A stretch of DNA of 64,000 bases from Symbiodinium natans (lineage: Eukaryota; Sar; Dinophyceae; Suessiales; Symbiodiniaceae), in assembly GCA_905221605.1 (NCBI GenBank), contig CAJNDS010002681.1, forward strand, positions 206,501 through 270,500, in the 5' to 3' direction. Shown here piece by piece: positions 32,880 through 43,534 of this stretch. The notes beneath the pieces were generated by a model. That model was given only the letters and a program-made list of their open reading frames with translations. It had not been told where the DNA came from and made no database searches. Position 1 is the first letter of the stretch, and each line of letters begins with the position of its first letter. The position numbers were made by a program, and so were the translations under genes.

Positions 32880-33305
32880 CTGGCAGCGTGATTCGTGGGG
32901 GCTTAGGGGCTTTTAGGGTGTTACTGCGGGGTGTTTGGGGTTTGGGTTTAGGGGTTTTAAGTGTCAGGGTCCGGGTTTATGGGCTGGGGGGTTTACTGTA
33001 AGGTTTTCGGGTTGTTTAAGGTTTCGGTTTGATGCCGGAAACATTAGGGTGTTCAGTGTCAGGGTTTAGGATTTAGGGCTTCGTAGGTTTCCGTTTAGGG
33101 GTAGTTTAGGGTGCCCTCAAAGGCTGGTGTTCTGCCAAGCCCAGCTACATCCCCAATCAAAGCAACAGGCGCGACAAGCCCACAAGTGCTGGTTTACGAT
33201 CCAACTATCGACCCCAAATACTTGGATCCCTTCTTTTTTGCACCCCAACAAGGTAACCCAATTTTCGTAACACCCCCAAGTCGAGGCGTGCTTTGGACCC
33301 GAATC

Positions 33306-33387
33306 TTGGGATCCCCTTATACTAGCAGTCCTTAACAGGGATTGTTGAATAGGGGGTACTCTCGCCCCTATTAAGGGGAACATCCCT
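33306..33387. mobile_element. H1 hairpin element, shortened
   Basis: TTGGGATCCCCTTATACTAG on the left and ATTAAGGGGAACATCCC on the right; a CCCTAAA array begins right at the end of the element. Confidence 0.65.
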
Positions 33388-33432
33388 AAACCCTAAACCC
33401 TAAACCCTAAACCCTAAACCCTAAGCCCCTAC

Positions 33433-33495
33433 GGGCATTTCCACAACAGGGCCTCTCTCCGGGCGACAGGCGACGGGACTCTGCCGGCGCCTCAT
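33433..33495 (-). CDS. Exon candidate
   Basis: A 63-nt minus-strand exon reading MRRRQSPVACRPERGPVVEM, entered after CAACCAGCCAG and left at ATGCCC before GTAGGGG. Basic, low complexity; product not recognised. Confidence 0.5.
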
Positions 33496-33514
33496 CTGGC
33501 TGGTTGAGAGTACG

Positions 33515-33670
33515 GAATGAGGGAACTTGGGCCCTATAACCATCCCTTATCCCTTAAAGGGTGTAGAACAGGACTAGGGTTTAGGGTTTAGGGTTTAGGG
33601 TTTAGGGTTTGGGGTTTAGGGTTTAGGGTTTATTGGTTTATTGCTTTCTCCTTCCCTCATTCCATACTAA
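33515..33670. mobile_element. Hairpin element with telomere array at its tip
   Basis: Left arm GGAATGAGGGAACTTGGGCC, right arm CTTCCCTCATTCCATAC, separated by a TTTAGGG array (33575-33630). The same arms without an internal array occur at about 43215-43290. Confidence 0.6.
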
Positions 33671-34653
33671 GAGAACCAAGGGGGTTGAAATCCCAGCCAC
33701 GGCTCACGGTGTAAGGGGGCATGGCTCCGGATTCGGGTTTAGGGTTTAAAGGGTTTAGGGTTTAGGTTTAGGGTTTAAGGTTTAGGGTTTAGGGTTTAGG
33801 GTCTAGGGTTTAGGGTTTAGGGTTTAGGGTTTAGGGTTTAGGGTTTAGGGTTTAGGGTTTAGGGTTTAGGGTTTAGGGTGTGGGGACTAGGGTCCTAAAC
33901 CCGAAGCCCGGAACCTACTTAAGCCGTAACAACCCTTCAACCCCCAAACCGTCAATCGCAAGATCTCTGCTTTATGCTTTTGTGAAGTCATGCAAGCCCT
34001 GGACAGTTCTTCTCACGATTGCTGCAAGAGGTGGAAGGCTCCTTGCTACTTTCAGGGAGCAGGGTGTTGAGGGCTTTCGTGGCTTCAGCACGAAACTTAG
34101 CCCCCAAACCCTAGACCTAACATACCTCAACCCTACCACCTTCCCCTCAAACCCAAAAAAAGGCACCTAAACAAACATACTAACGCAGAGTAGCGGAACT
34201 GCGAGGCCTTCTCGGCGTGAAACAATCCTAGGAGAGCGCAAAGCGCAAAATGGCGTTGCACACATGGCTGGAATTGGACAGTCGCTTTGCCCCTTGGTGC
34301 CCTACTTATAGGGGCCTGAAGAATCAGAATAGGGTTTTGGGGCTTCTTATAGTATATTTATTGCGGGGACGCCAAGGGACACCATTAGTGTTTTTCCGAC
34401 CCCTATATTGTAGCTGCACTGTCTGAAGAGAGCTGTACAGTTGAACCCCAAACCCTCAACCCTAAACCCAAAAGCCCTAAGCCCTAAGCCCTCAGCCCGC
34501 AGCCCTGAACCCTAAACCCTATACCCGAAACCCTAAACTCTAAACCCTAAACCCAAAGAAGCCCTAAGCCCTAAGCCCTAAGCCCTAAGCCCTAAACCCT
34601 AACTCCTAAACCCTAAACCCTAAGTCCTAAATCCGAAATCCTAAACCCAACAC

Positions 34654-34731
34654 AAGGGGAGGGGCCCGCACCGCCGCAAGTCGCTCTGCAGCCTTCTCAG
34701 CGGCCTTGCGCTGGCGGAAGGCGTCCAGCTC
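34654..34731 (-). CDS. Exon, coiled-coil-like
   Basis: A 78-nt minus-strand exon reading ELDAFRQRKAAEKAAERLA and then AVRAPPL. CCCTACAG is the acceptor and GTGTTGGG the donor. Alternating E/K/R/A residues predict a long helix. Similar charged helical exons lie at 41795, 44230 and 48100. Product not recognised. Confidence 0.7.
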
Positions 34732-35474
34732 CTGTAGGGTTTAGGGTTTAGGGTTCAGGGTTTAGGGTTTAGGGTTTAGGGTTTAGGGTTCAGGGTTTAG
34801 GGTTTAGGGTTTAGGGTTAAGGGTTTAGGGTCTAGGGTCTAGGGTCCACGGTCAAGGGTTTAGGGTATAGGGTATAGGGTCTAGAGTTTAGGGTTTACTG
34901 GGGCCTACAGGGAAACCCAAAGCGCCTACTCTGGGTCCAAACCTTAGTTGTCCAGCAGTCTAGAAAACTAAAGGTTAACCTTGGGGATTATATGGGGTTT
35001 AGGGTTTAGGGTTTCGGGTTTCGGGTTTAAGGTTACCTCGAAAAGGTTAAATCGCCTAGAAAACTAAAGGTCAACCTTGGGGACTATGTAGGGATTATGA
35101 TACCCCAAAATGGTCAAAGGTTATCTACTCCCTCAAGCCCCAAACCGTGAGTCACGAACCCAGTAAGCCCTGAACACGCACTCCAGAACCTGAAAAGCGC
35201 TGTCCCCGTAGAAGTACCTACTACAACAGGGCTCCTTTGGAAACAGGTACCCCCCTGCACCCTCAACCCTCAACCCTCAACCCGCAACCCCTCAACCCTC
35301 AACCCGCAACCCTAAACCCTAAACCCTAAACCCTAAACCCTCAACCCTCAACCCTCAACCCTCAACCCTATACCCTAAACCCTAAACCCTAAACCCTAAA
35401 CCCCAAACCCTAAACCCTAAACCCTAACCCTAACCTCTAACCCTAAACCCTCCCCTCCCCCCGCCCCCCCCCCC

Positions 35475-35531
35475 CAAGGGCTCCTCCTTCTGAGCTGTTC
35501 TCTGTAACTGCTGCGCCTTCGAAGCTTCGAC
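35475..35531 (-). CDS. Exon candidate, charged helix
   Basis: Minus-strand frame reading VEASKAQQLQRTAQKEEP, entered after GGTGGGAG. The 3' border runs into a C/G homopolymer (35457-35475), so the donor is not clear. Product not recognised. Confidence 0.5.
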
Positions 35532-35554
35532 CTCCCACCATGCAACCCATTGTA

Positions 35555-35990
35555 GGTGAGGGTTAGGGTTTAGGGGTCAGGGTTTAGGGTTTGGGGTTTG
35601 GGTTAGGGTTAGGGTTTAGGGTTAGGGCTTAAGGCTTAGGGGCTTAGGGCTTTAGGGTTAGGGTTTAGGGGTTTAGGGTTTAGGGGTTTAGGGTTTAGGG
35701 TTTAGGTTTAGGGTTAGGGGTAGGGTTTAGGGTTTAGGGTTTAGGGTAGGGTTAGGGTGTAGGGTGTTAGGGTGTTAGGGTTTAGGGTTAGGGTTTAGGG
35801 TTAGGGTTTAGGGTTGGGTTTAGGGGTTTTAGGGTTTAGGGTTTAGGGTTAGGGGGTTTAGGGTTTAGGGTTTAGGGTTAGGGTTTAGGGTTTAGGGTTA
35901 GGGTTTAGGGTTTAGGGTTAGGGTTTAGGGTTTAGGGTTTAGGTTTAGGGTTTTTAGGGTTTAGGGTTAGGGTTTAGGGGGTTTGAAGGT
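35555..35990 (+). repeat. Irregular TTTAGGG/TTAGGG array
   Basis: Over 400 bp where 7-bp TTTAGGG and 6-bp TTAGGG units are mixed. Followed by a G-run (36001-36018) and G-rich sequence to 36060. Confidence 0.9.
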
Positions 35991-36540
35991 CATTATAGGT
36001 GGGGGGGGGGGGGGGGGGATGAGGGTGAGGTGGGGCGGGGGGCGGCGGGGGGGGAGGGAAGTTGTTGAGAGGGTTTTGGTTTTTTGTTGAGAGTTGAGGG
36101 GCCATGGTTTCGGCTGTAGACAAGGTGACGAGGGGGTTTAAGGGTTTGAAACGAGTGGGCCGGCTAGAAGTATATGTGCCTTGAGGACTTCTTTAGGTGT
36201 TTCAACATAGGGCTTAAGGGTTTAGGTTTGAGATGGCTTTAGGGTTTAGGGCTTAGGGTTTAGGGCTTAGGGGTTGCGGAAGCACGGGACAAGACAAACG
36301 GTACTGTAGAGCACAACAGCTTCGTGAAACTCTCGCCTCTAGGCTCTGAAGCCCCCACGTTCGTGTAGCAGTCTTTGCAATCCAGCTGTCTTCTGCGATC
36401 AAACTACGTAGAGATTCAAAGCGATTTCCGATGAAAAATGCAATGTGCAAAGTCCTTCTGGACTTGGAACAAGGGACCCGAAGGGTAGAGCTTCTTGGGA
36501 TGTGTGGATTGTTGACTCTCAAAGTTGAACTAGGCTAGAT

Positions 36541-37860
36541 TCTTTGATAGGCCCCTTGCATCGAAGCGCAGTGACCGTGAAACGTTTGTCAAAGACCACT
36601 CCGATTTCTTGAAGGTTTGGGGTTCGAACCTCGCTACGACAGAGTCGTCAGCTGCCTGTTCTTCTCTGACCTCCGACTCTCCGACCAAACTAGAGCAGCA
36701 TCTGGCGTGCCAGATTCTAAGCTAGACCGTGGAATCCCGGCTCACATTGGAGCATTGTCTTGTCTGCCACGTCCGTTAAGGGCGAAGGGTTTTTGAGATT
36801 GCAAGGAGGTAAACATGCAAGACGAGAGCTCTCCTTGTCTGCTCATCAGTTGCCGCAGGAGCCCTTCACCCTTAATCAGTGGAGTGGAACCTCTGGACAT
36901 GAACCAAGGATGAACCAAGGGCCCGAAAGGACTTGATGTGCGGATTGCTGAAATCTCCCGGCCTAAACATCAATGATTCACTAATCCCCAAACTTGCACT
37001 AGATTCTTTGATAGGCCCCTTGCATCGAAGCGCAGTGACCGTGAAACGTTTGTCAAAGACCACTCCGATTTCTTGAAGGTTTGGGGTTCGAACCTCGCTA
37101 CGACAGAGTCGTCAGCTGCCTGTTCTTCTCTGACCTCCGACTCTCCGACCAAACTAGAGCAGCATCTGGCGTGCCAGATTCTAAGCTAGACCGTGGAATC
37201 CCGGCTCACATTGGAGCATTGTCTTGTCTGCCACGTCCGTTAAGGGCGAAGGGTTTGAAATTGCAAGGAGGTAAACATGCAAGACGAGAGCTCTCTTTGT
37301 TTGCTCATCAGTTGCCGCAGGAGCCCTTCACCCTTAATCAGTGGAGTGGAACCTCTGGACATGAACCAAGGATGAACCAAGGGCCCGAAAGGTAGGACTT
37401 GATGTGCGGATTGCTGAAATCTCCCGGCCTAAACATCAATGATTCACTAATCCCCAAACTTGCACTAGATTCTTTGATAGGCCCCTTGCAGCGAAGCGCA
37501 GTGACCGTGAAACCTTTGTCAAAGACCACTCCGATTTCTTGAAGGTTTGGGGTTCCAACCTCGCTACGACAGAGTCGTCAGCTGCCTGTTCTTCTCTGAC
37601 CTCCGACTCTCCGACCAAACTAGAGCAGCATCTGGCGTGCCAGAGCTGGCAGATTCTAAGCTAGACCGTGGAATCCCGGCTCACATTGGAGCATTGTCTT
37701 GTCTGCCACGTTCGTTAAGGGCGAAGGGGCCTCAAAGGGCTTTTGAGATTGCAAGGAGGTAAACATGCAAGACCAGAGCTCTCTTTATTTGCTCATCACC
37801 TTAATCAGTGGAGTGGAACCTCTGGACATGAACCAAGGGCCCCGAAAGGTAGGACTTGGC
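36541..37860 (+). repeat. 465-bp tandem repeat, 2.8 copies
   Basis: Units start at TCTTTGATAG at 36541, 37005 and 37471 (periods 464 and 466). Copies differ by a few substitutions and short indels. Open frames of about 60-105 codons occur on both strands but shift between copies. GGTTCGAACC inside resembles a tRNA T-loop, but the flanks do not pair. Confidence 0.85.
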
Positions 37861-38330
37861 GCTGAGACGCGCAGCTTGTGGCGGTTTTGGAACCTCGATA
37901 CCGTTTGAGTGTATCGGGGTTCGGTCAAAGTAGTGCTGCGCGCAGACATATGCAAACTGTCTCGACAAAGAAAGAAATATGGTCCATGTAAACCAGCTCT
38001 CATCCCGACTGTTCAACGTTCTCTTCCTGACGTCTGCATGAGCCTCTGACGATTCTGCTGCTTGAGATCATCGCAACCTAACACGACATAACGATAGCCG
38101 ACTCGCACGAAGAATCCGAAGTGCAGCCGTCAGGGCTGACCTCAATGGACCCTGAGCCCTAAGCCCTACTGCTACAAACATCGTAGAAACATCTATCTTC
38201 TCACAAACCGCCAACTGGGACGGACAGGTCCACCGGGTCCATCTATGTGCTAAACGCAAATTTCAACAAGCAAACATGGGAGCTTCGCAGTGAAACCTCG
38301 GCCCGCAGGCTAAGAGGAATGCCTCACGTC

Positions 38331-38712
38331 TCATCCCTCGTCCGACTCATCCTCTGACACATCCACATCCTCGCCTTGAACCATGAAGGCTCGGTTCGCG
38401 AGAGCCGCTGCTTCTACACTCCATTGCGTCGACTGCCAGGCTCCGTAGACGAAGGCGGAGACTGCCGCGCCAGCTGTGCACGTGACATGTGCTGCCATGC
38501 CCAAGGGGCTTGACATGTCGTGGGCTAAGATGGCGCCTAAACCGGTCAGGACTACGGGTGGCCACATCGGACCACAAGGGATCTCAGACATCTGGTGCTT
38601 GCTGTTCATCATCTGGAGCAAGATGCGGTCCACACGAAAGAGCTCCACCATCTCCTTCGTCGCGTCCACGAGCTCGGCTTCACTGCTGCATTGCACGAAC
38701 GGGCCCTCTTGC
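38331..38712 (-). CDS. 3' exon of a split gene, possible membrane protein
   Basis: On the minus strand this is the second part of a gene interrupted at 38713-38812. It reads QEGPFVQCSSEAELVDATKE first, has a hydrophobic middle (PPVVLTGLGAILAHDMS and HVTCTAGAAVSAFVYGA, possibly one or two membrane helices) and an acidic end DVDVSEDESDEG before TGA. GACGAGG followed by GATGAG could also be a GA-type donor, so the stop may not be final. Product not recognised. Confidence 0.65.
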
Positions 38713-38812
38713 CTTGCCATGCTGAGCCTAAACCCTAGACCCTAGACCCTAAACCCTAAACCCTAAACCCAAAACCCTAAACCCTAAACCCTCAACCGAA
38801 TGGCCCTCTTGC
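38713..38812 (-). other. 100-nt telomeric-repeat intron between direct repeats
   Basis: GGCCCTCTTGCCTTGCCAT occurs at 38702-38720 and again at 38802-38820, exactly 100 bp apart, with only telomere-like units between (38728-38795). Splicing GCAAGAG to ATGGCAAG (GC-AG) removes 100 nt and restores one frame across both exons. Unspliced, the frame is broken because 100 is not a multiple of three. Confidence 0.7.
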
Positions 38813-38910
38813 CTTGCCATGATGAGCAACACCAGTCGGCGAAGCTGGGCTCGGGGATCTCCGGGGTCGTACTCCCCAGCTGGAAGCAAGAAATTGTGCA
38901 GAAGCCGAAC
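38813..38910 (-). CDS. 5' neighbouring exon of the split gene
   Basis: A 98-nt minus-strand exon reading VRLLHNFLLPAGEYDPGDPR and then AQLRRLVLLIMA, entered after CCCGTAGAG. It ends in AG, and the split codon AG-G is completed by the next exon at 38712. Length, phase and frame agree. Product not recognised. Confidence 0.65.
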
Positions 38911-38917
38911 CTCTACG

Positions 38918-39203
38918 GGTTTAGGGTTTAGAGTTTAAGGTTTAGGGTTTAGGGTTAGGGTTAGGGTTAAGGGTTAAGGGTTAAGGGTTAAGGGTTAAGG
39001 GTTAAGGGTTAAGGGTTAAGGGTTAAGGGTTAAGGGTTAAGGGTTAAGGGTTAAGGGTTAAGGGTTAAGGGTTAAGGGTTAAGGGTTAAGGGTTAAGGGT
39101 TAAGGGTAAGGGTTAAGGGTTAAGGGTAAGGGTTTAAGGGTTAGGGTTAAGGGTTAAGGGTTAAGGGTTAAGGGTTAGGGGGGGGGGTTAAGGGTTAAGG
39201 GTT
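38918..39203 (+). repeat. TTAAGGG array
   Basis: Nearly 40 units of the TTAAGGG variant, almost without TTTAGGG. Confidence 0.95.
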
Positions 39204-39205
39204 AT

Positions 39206-39600
39206 CCGCCGACCCTGGCGGTGTTTTGGATGGGTTTGAGGAGGCGAAAAAACTCCCTCTTTCCCCCCTTACCCCCCCAAACGGGGGGGGGGGGGGGGGG
39301 CGGTGCAACTTTTTTGCGTAGAGGCCACACAGCGTAAACAGGCGGTTCAGCACAGGGTAGGGGCGCCTTCAGCAACCCCCTCACCCCCACCCACCCCCCA
39401 CCCCCCCCCCCCAACCCCCCCCCCACCCCCCCCCCCCCCCCCACCCCCCCCACCCCCACCCACCCTTTTTGGCTTGAGCTTGTCCTGGTGCTACCCCCTA
39501 CCCCCCCCAAACGTTTCACAGAACTCTGCCGAGCAGGCTGGGATGATCTTCGAACCATGCGAGCGGGTTTAGACCTCTCAACTATGCTCCAGCGGGGTCG
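39206..39600. other. G/C-tract-rich stretch
   Basis: Starts CCGCCGACCCTGG as at about 1299. Holds long C and G runs (39284-39300 and 39400-39445) and ends with GAGCCGGAGGCTCTTAAA as near 2125. Long open frames here only reflect poly-proline and poly-glycine. Confidence 0.5.
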
Positions 39601-39625
39601 GCGGCTTGAGCCGGAGGCTCTTAAA

Positions 39626-39897
39626 TTTAGGGTTTAGGGTTTAGGGTTTAGGGTTTAGGGTTTAGGGTTTAGGGTTTAGGGTTTAGGGTTTAGGGTTTAG
39701 GGTTTAGGGTTTAGGGTTTAGGGTTTAGGGTTTAGGGTTTAGGGTTTAGGGTTTAGGGTTTAGGGTTTAGGGTTTAGGGTTTAGGGTTTAGGGTTTAGGG
39801 TTTAGGGTTTAGGGTTTAGGGTTTAGGGTTTAGGGTTGAGGGTTGAGGGTTGAGGGTCTAGGGTTTAGGGTTTAGGGATTAGGGTTTAGGGTTTAGG
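39626..39897 (+). repeat. Long TTTAGGG array
   Basis: About 38 units, the largest near-perfect block, with a three-unit TTGAGGG patch near 39840. Confidence 0.95.
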
Positions 39898-40017
39898 GCG
39901 TCTCGCCGCGCAGCGGCAGTAAGCACCATGTGTAAATGGCGCCCCTACACACCCAGAGGGGGTGTGGGGGGGCGGCATGTCACGAAGCACTGCCTTTTAA
40001 GGGTTTAGGGCTGGCGG

Positions 40018-40135
40018 GGGGGGAGGGGGGGGGGGGCTGAGGGGGGGGGGGGGGGGTGAGGGGGGGGGTCGGCGGGGGTGGGGGGGCGGGGCGGGTGGGG
40101 GGGGCAGGAGGAGGGTGGGAGGTTAAAAGGGGGGT
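40018..40135. repeat. G-rich tract
   Basis: Repeated G runs of 6-14 bases; strong G-quadruplex potential on the plus strand. Confidence 0.85.
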
Positions 40136-40793
40136 GTAAGATGCTGGACCGAGGGCGGTGGTGAGGGCAGGTCAAGCGGCTTTCAGACCCCAGATTTCAG
40201 GATTCGGGGTCATCGGGTTCTGGGTGTTCCCATCAAGGGAGTACCGGAGGAACTCCTGTGTCCTTGTGGCGAGGGGAGCCCTAGGGGCTCTTTATTCGAC
40301 CATTCTCCAATGGCTCCACCCATTGTCCATCCAGTAAAGGTGTCCATCACTGCCGGGTATCTTCTGGGTCCAGGCACCCTTGTAAAGGGTGGGTACGGCC
40401 TAAGCAGGCCGGGTGGGAATTTAGGGTTTAGGGTTTAGGGTTTAGGGATTAGGGATTAGGGTTTAGGGTTTAGGGTTTAGGGTTTAGGGTTTAGGGTTTA
40501 GGGTTTAGGGTTTAGAGTTTAGGGTTTAGGGTGTAGGCAACACAAATAAGAGGATTTTTTCCTCTATGAAATATAAACGAAATGCGACACTTCTCCCAAG
40601 GATGCTGTAGGAACGTGATGCTCGAAGGACTTCCGATCCGGGCGGCAGGTCTGTGTAAGCAACGTCGACAGAAGCGACGAGACCAGAGACAAAAAGAGCT
40701 CTTCCTGGTTCATGGTTGGGGGTCGCATTAAAAACGTAACTTTGTATTCCTTATTGGGTTTAAGCACCCTCAAAAATGTAAAATGATAACCAA

Positions 40794-41435
40794 CTATGAC
40801 CGAGCTTCCTGGTGGAAGTGAGTGAATGCGCCGGCTAAGTCTGGGAAATACAGTCGTGCCGCGGCCCAAATCTTCTCCGCATCGCACTGGATTGCTTCCT
40901 GCGTGTCCGCACCCTCGAAGTAGTCTTGCAAATGATACTTTCTGTACGTGGTTGTCAACGCTTGAAAGGTCACTCGCTCATTCCCGGTCACGGACATGAT
41001 GTGCGCGGCCAGCAGCGCGAGGTCAGGATGATACCCGACCTCGGGCTTCCAACAGGCAAAAGCCCGCAAAATGGAAGCGATCTTGATCCGGCCGAAAGAA
41101 GGCACCGAGGTGGGGAGTTCGAGCACTTCCACAGCTGGCCTGCCTCTTTTCTTCGTCAGCATAGGGACGAGGTCAAGGGCACACTCGATCTCGGCAATCA
41201 CATCGGCGTCCAAGCTCTCCACGGAGTGCATGAGGAAGTGGGAGTATTTCAGGTCCGTGGGCACGCTAAACTCCTGCAACCACCGCGCGCTGTGGTCCTG
41301 GCAGGCAGGTGCTCTGAGCCATCCTGGGTTGACCTGCTGGCCGCGGGTCTGCATCGAGAATCGTGCTGGGGCACGTCGCCACGCCCTCAACGAACGACAA
41401 GAACACAGCAATAGAGCCCAAAACTCGTCGGGCTT
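40794..41435 (-). CDS. TBC (Rab-GAP-like) domain exon
   Basis: A long minus-strand frame (over 200 codons) whose second half fits a TBC domain: IASILRAFACWKPEVGY, LALLAAHIMSVTGNERVTFQ, KYHLQDYFEG and IWAAARLYFPDLAGAF follow the order of helices around TBC motif B. Known TBC proteins activate Rab GTPase hydrolysis on membranes. The usual YCQG of motif B reads YHPD, and no clear motif A arginine is seen, so activity is doubtful. No ATG at the 5' edge; an acceptor GAACGAAG lies near 41435. The domain is cut off at 40794, where a GT follows. Confidence 0.65.
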   Translation of the reverse strand, partial: KPDEFWALLLCSCRSLRAWRRAPARFSMQTRGQQVNPGWLRAPACQDHSARWLQEFSVPTDLKYSHFLMHSVESLDADVIAEIECALDLVPMLTKKRGRPAVEVLELPTSVPSFGRIKIASILRAFACWKPEVGYHPDLALLAAHIMSVTGNERVTFQALTTTYRKYHLQDYFEGADTQEAIQCDAEKIWAAARLYFPDLAGAFTHFHQEARS

Positions 41436-41494
41436 CGTTCAGTGACAAAAAAAAACCTGTCCAAGAATGTATCTATGACTCCATATACATACGT

Positions 41495-41540
41495 ATGTGT
41501 ATATATATATATTACATATATATATATATATATGTATATG
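41495..41540. repeat. AT microsatellite, inverted
   Basis: TATATA runs on both sides of TTACATA; immediately upstream of the TBC exon on the minus strand. Confidence 0.9.
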
Positions 41541-41794
41541 TATATGTACAAGTATGTACTACCCCCGCTCCCGCCACCAGGATGTTCGTTTGTCAGATGT
41601 GCAAGTGGCAGGAGCGAGTCTTTCGACAGCAGCGAGTAGAGTTGCTTTGGAACGGGACGATATGAGCTGCCCCGACGGCATGTCCTTTTGGCGCACCCAT
41701 AGCAACATGCAACAACTGGTAAACACTAAGCCCTAAGCCCTAAACTCTAAGCCCTAAACTCTAAGCCCTAAACCCTAACCCTTAACCCCTAAAC

Positions 41795-41888
41795 GCGCCT
41801 TGCTGCGCTGCTCCGCAGCCAAGCGCTCGGCTGCGGCGGTGCGCTTGGCCTCCCGCTCTCGTCGCCAGGCCTGCGGCCATGGAGCGTA
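41795..41888 (-). CDS. Exon, charged helix, starting at an H2 end
   Basis: A 94-nt minus-strand exon reading YAPWPQAWRREREAKRTAAA and then ERLAAEQRSKA. It starts right after CTCCAAG, which is the end of an H2 hairpin (41889-42055), and stops at GGCGC before GTTTAGGG. So one border is an H2 end and the other a telomeric array. Codons are almost all G/C-ending. Product not recognised. Confidence 0.7.
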
Positions 41889-42055
41889 CTTGGAGATTTC
41901 ATGGGTAGTTATCAGTTGGGTTGAGGGTTTAGGGTTCAGGGTTTAATTAGGGTTTAGGGTTCAGGGATTAGGGTTCAGCTAGAAGTATGGTAACGAAACG
42001 TATAACGCTGTCTACGGCACTGACTTAGAAACTCAGAATTGCCCATGAAACTCCG
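41889..42055. mobile_element. H2 hairpin element with telomere units inside
   Basis: CTTGGAGATTTCATGGGTAG on the left and TTGCCCATGAAACTCC on the right; TTTAGGG-like units lie in the left half. Confidence 0.55.
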
Positions 42056-42640
42056 TTTCGGGTTCCGTGCCTGGGGTTTAGGGTTCTGAATAGGGCTTCG
42101 GGTTTCTTAGTGCTTGGGGTTCAGGGGTGTTCCTTCCCTAGGCCATCCGATAACTTGCAAAATTGAGGTTTTTAGGGCTTAAGGGCCTAAGCCATGAGCG
42201 ATCACACACGAACATCTTTTAGACTGCTGTGTAGGGGTTGATGCTGGGGATTGCAAGGCTCATCAGATATAAATACCTGATGTGATAGAACTCCTTACAA
42301 ACTGGACACCAAAACGGACTCTATTGTAAAACAACCCTCCCATCTGGCACGTCAACAGCTGGCATCTTCTTAGGAATTCAAGGAATGAGGCTTCAGGGTT
42401 TAGAATAAAGAAGTCTGCCACCCTTTGATTCCTCAACTAAGGGACATTAGGCTCTCTGGATGTTTTCGATGAGGCGGTGGGTGCCTGGATGTTTTTGAAA
42501 AACTAATTCCAGTTTACCTTTTAAGTTATGTCATTTATTTATCTATTTACTTCTGTTTCTTTAGTTTTTTGTGCTTAAAGGGTATATGTAGGGCCCTCAT
42601 TCCCTGAATCCTAGTACAGCTTCAGAGCGCCCACAGGGTT
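42056..42640. other. Unique stretch
   Basis: AT-richer than its surroundings near 42500-42590. No supported gene. Confidence 0.3.
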
Positions 42641-42646
42641 GAGTAC

Positions 42647-42683
42647 TTCCGCCCATTCCGGCCTCCACTTGCCTCTTGCGCTC
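42647..42683 (-). CDS. Very short exon candidate
   Basis: A 37-nt minus-strand exon reading ERKRQVEAGMGG, entered after GGCCTTCAG and left before GTACTC. Its charge pattern matches the neighbouring helical exons, but its shortness makes it weak. Confidence 0.4.
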
Positions 42684-43077
42684 CTGAAGGCCAACCCTAA
42701 ACCCTGAACCCTAAACCCTAAACCCTAAACCCAGGCTGTGACACCGGATTCGGGTTTGGGAGCTGGGGTTTAGGGTTTGGGTTCAGGCAGAGGGTTTGGA
42801 AACCCCAATCTGCACTCTGTTCTTCGGTTCTAGCGGGGAGCCTTTGGGTCAGCCTTGGTCAGAATTCCTTGCTGTGAGCTCCCCTAAACCACGAAAGCGA
42901 AACTCCAAAAGCTCAAACCCTTACCTAACCCCAAGGCCGAACCTTAAACTAACCTTGAGCGCTAAGACCCTAAACCCTAAACCCTAAACCCAAAACCCTT
43001 GTACGAGATCGCTGCAGGCGTGTCAACCATTAACACTGGGTTTAGGGTTCAGGGTTTAGAATTTAGTTTAGGGACTA

Positions 43078-43189
43078 CTTGGAGGTTCATGGGCAGTTAT
43101 GAGTAGGGCTACAATTACGGTAACCATACTTATAAACCGATCTAGGGCTCTTGTAACCCTACTTTTTTAACTACCCATGAACTTGCAAG
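43078..43189. mobile_element. H2 hairpin element
   Basis: CTTGGAGGTTCATGGGC and CCATGAACTTGCAAG ends with TA flanks; shorter than the 24.7 kb copy. Confidence 0.7.
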
Positions 43190-43347
43190 TATAAGTAGGG
43201 TTTAGGCCCCTGGTTCTTATTAGCGAATGAGGGAATGAGGGCCCTACATATACCCTTTAAGGGATTGCATTCCCTCATTCCCTACTAAGAGCGCTTCGTC
43301 ACGCTCATCACACAAGCTCCCTCCTAAACCCGAAACTCAAGGGGGAG

Positions 43348-43348
<1 letters not shown>

Positions 43349-43378
<30 letters not shown>
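43349..43378. repeat. Poly-G tract of 30
   Basis: Thirty G in a row, the longest homopolymer in the window; a likely indel hot spot. Confidence 0.95.
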
Positions 43379-43534
43379 CTGAAGCCCCTCGACCTCGATG
43401 GCACAAGCCGACCCAAGTCGTTCGCCCGCCTCCCACAGCTCGGAGGTCGGCAGCACCCACGATGGGCAGGGACCTCCTGTGCTTGGGACCCTCTTACAAT
43501 CCCCTTGATGCGAGACCCCTAGAACAGAAGAAAA

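Noticed and set aside
36605-36630. GGTTCGAACC, resembling a tRNA T-loop or a tRNA-derived SINE promoter box
   Set aside because: Flanking bases do not form a T stem on either strand, and no A-box-like partner or cloverleaf could be drawn.
39303-39572. Poly-proline and poly-glycine frames near 39.2-39.6 kb
   Set aside because: They come from C and G homopolymers; no splice or codon support.
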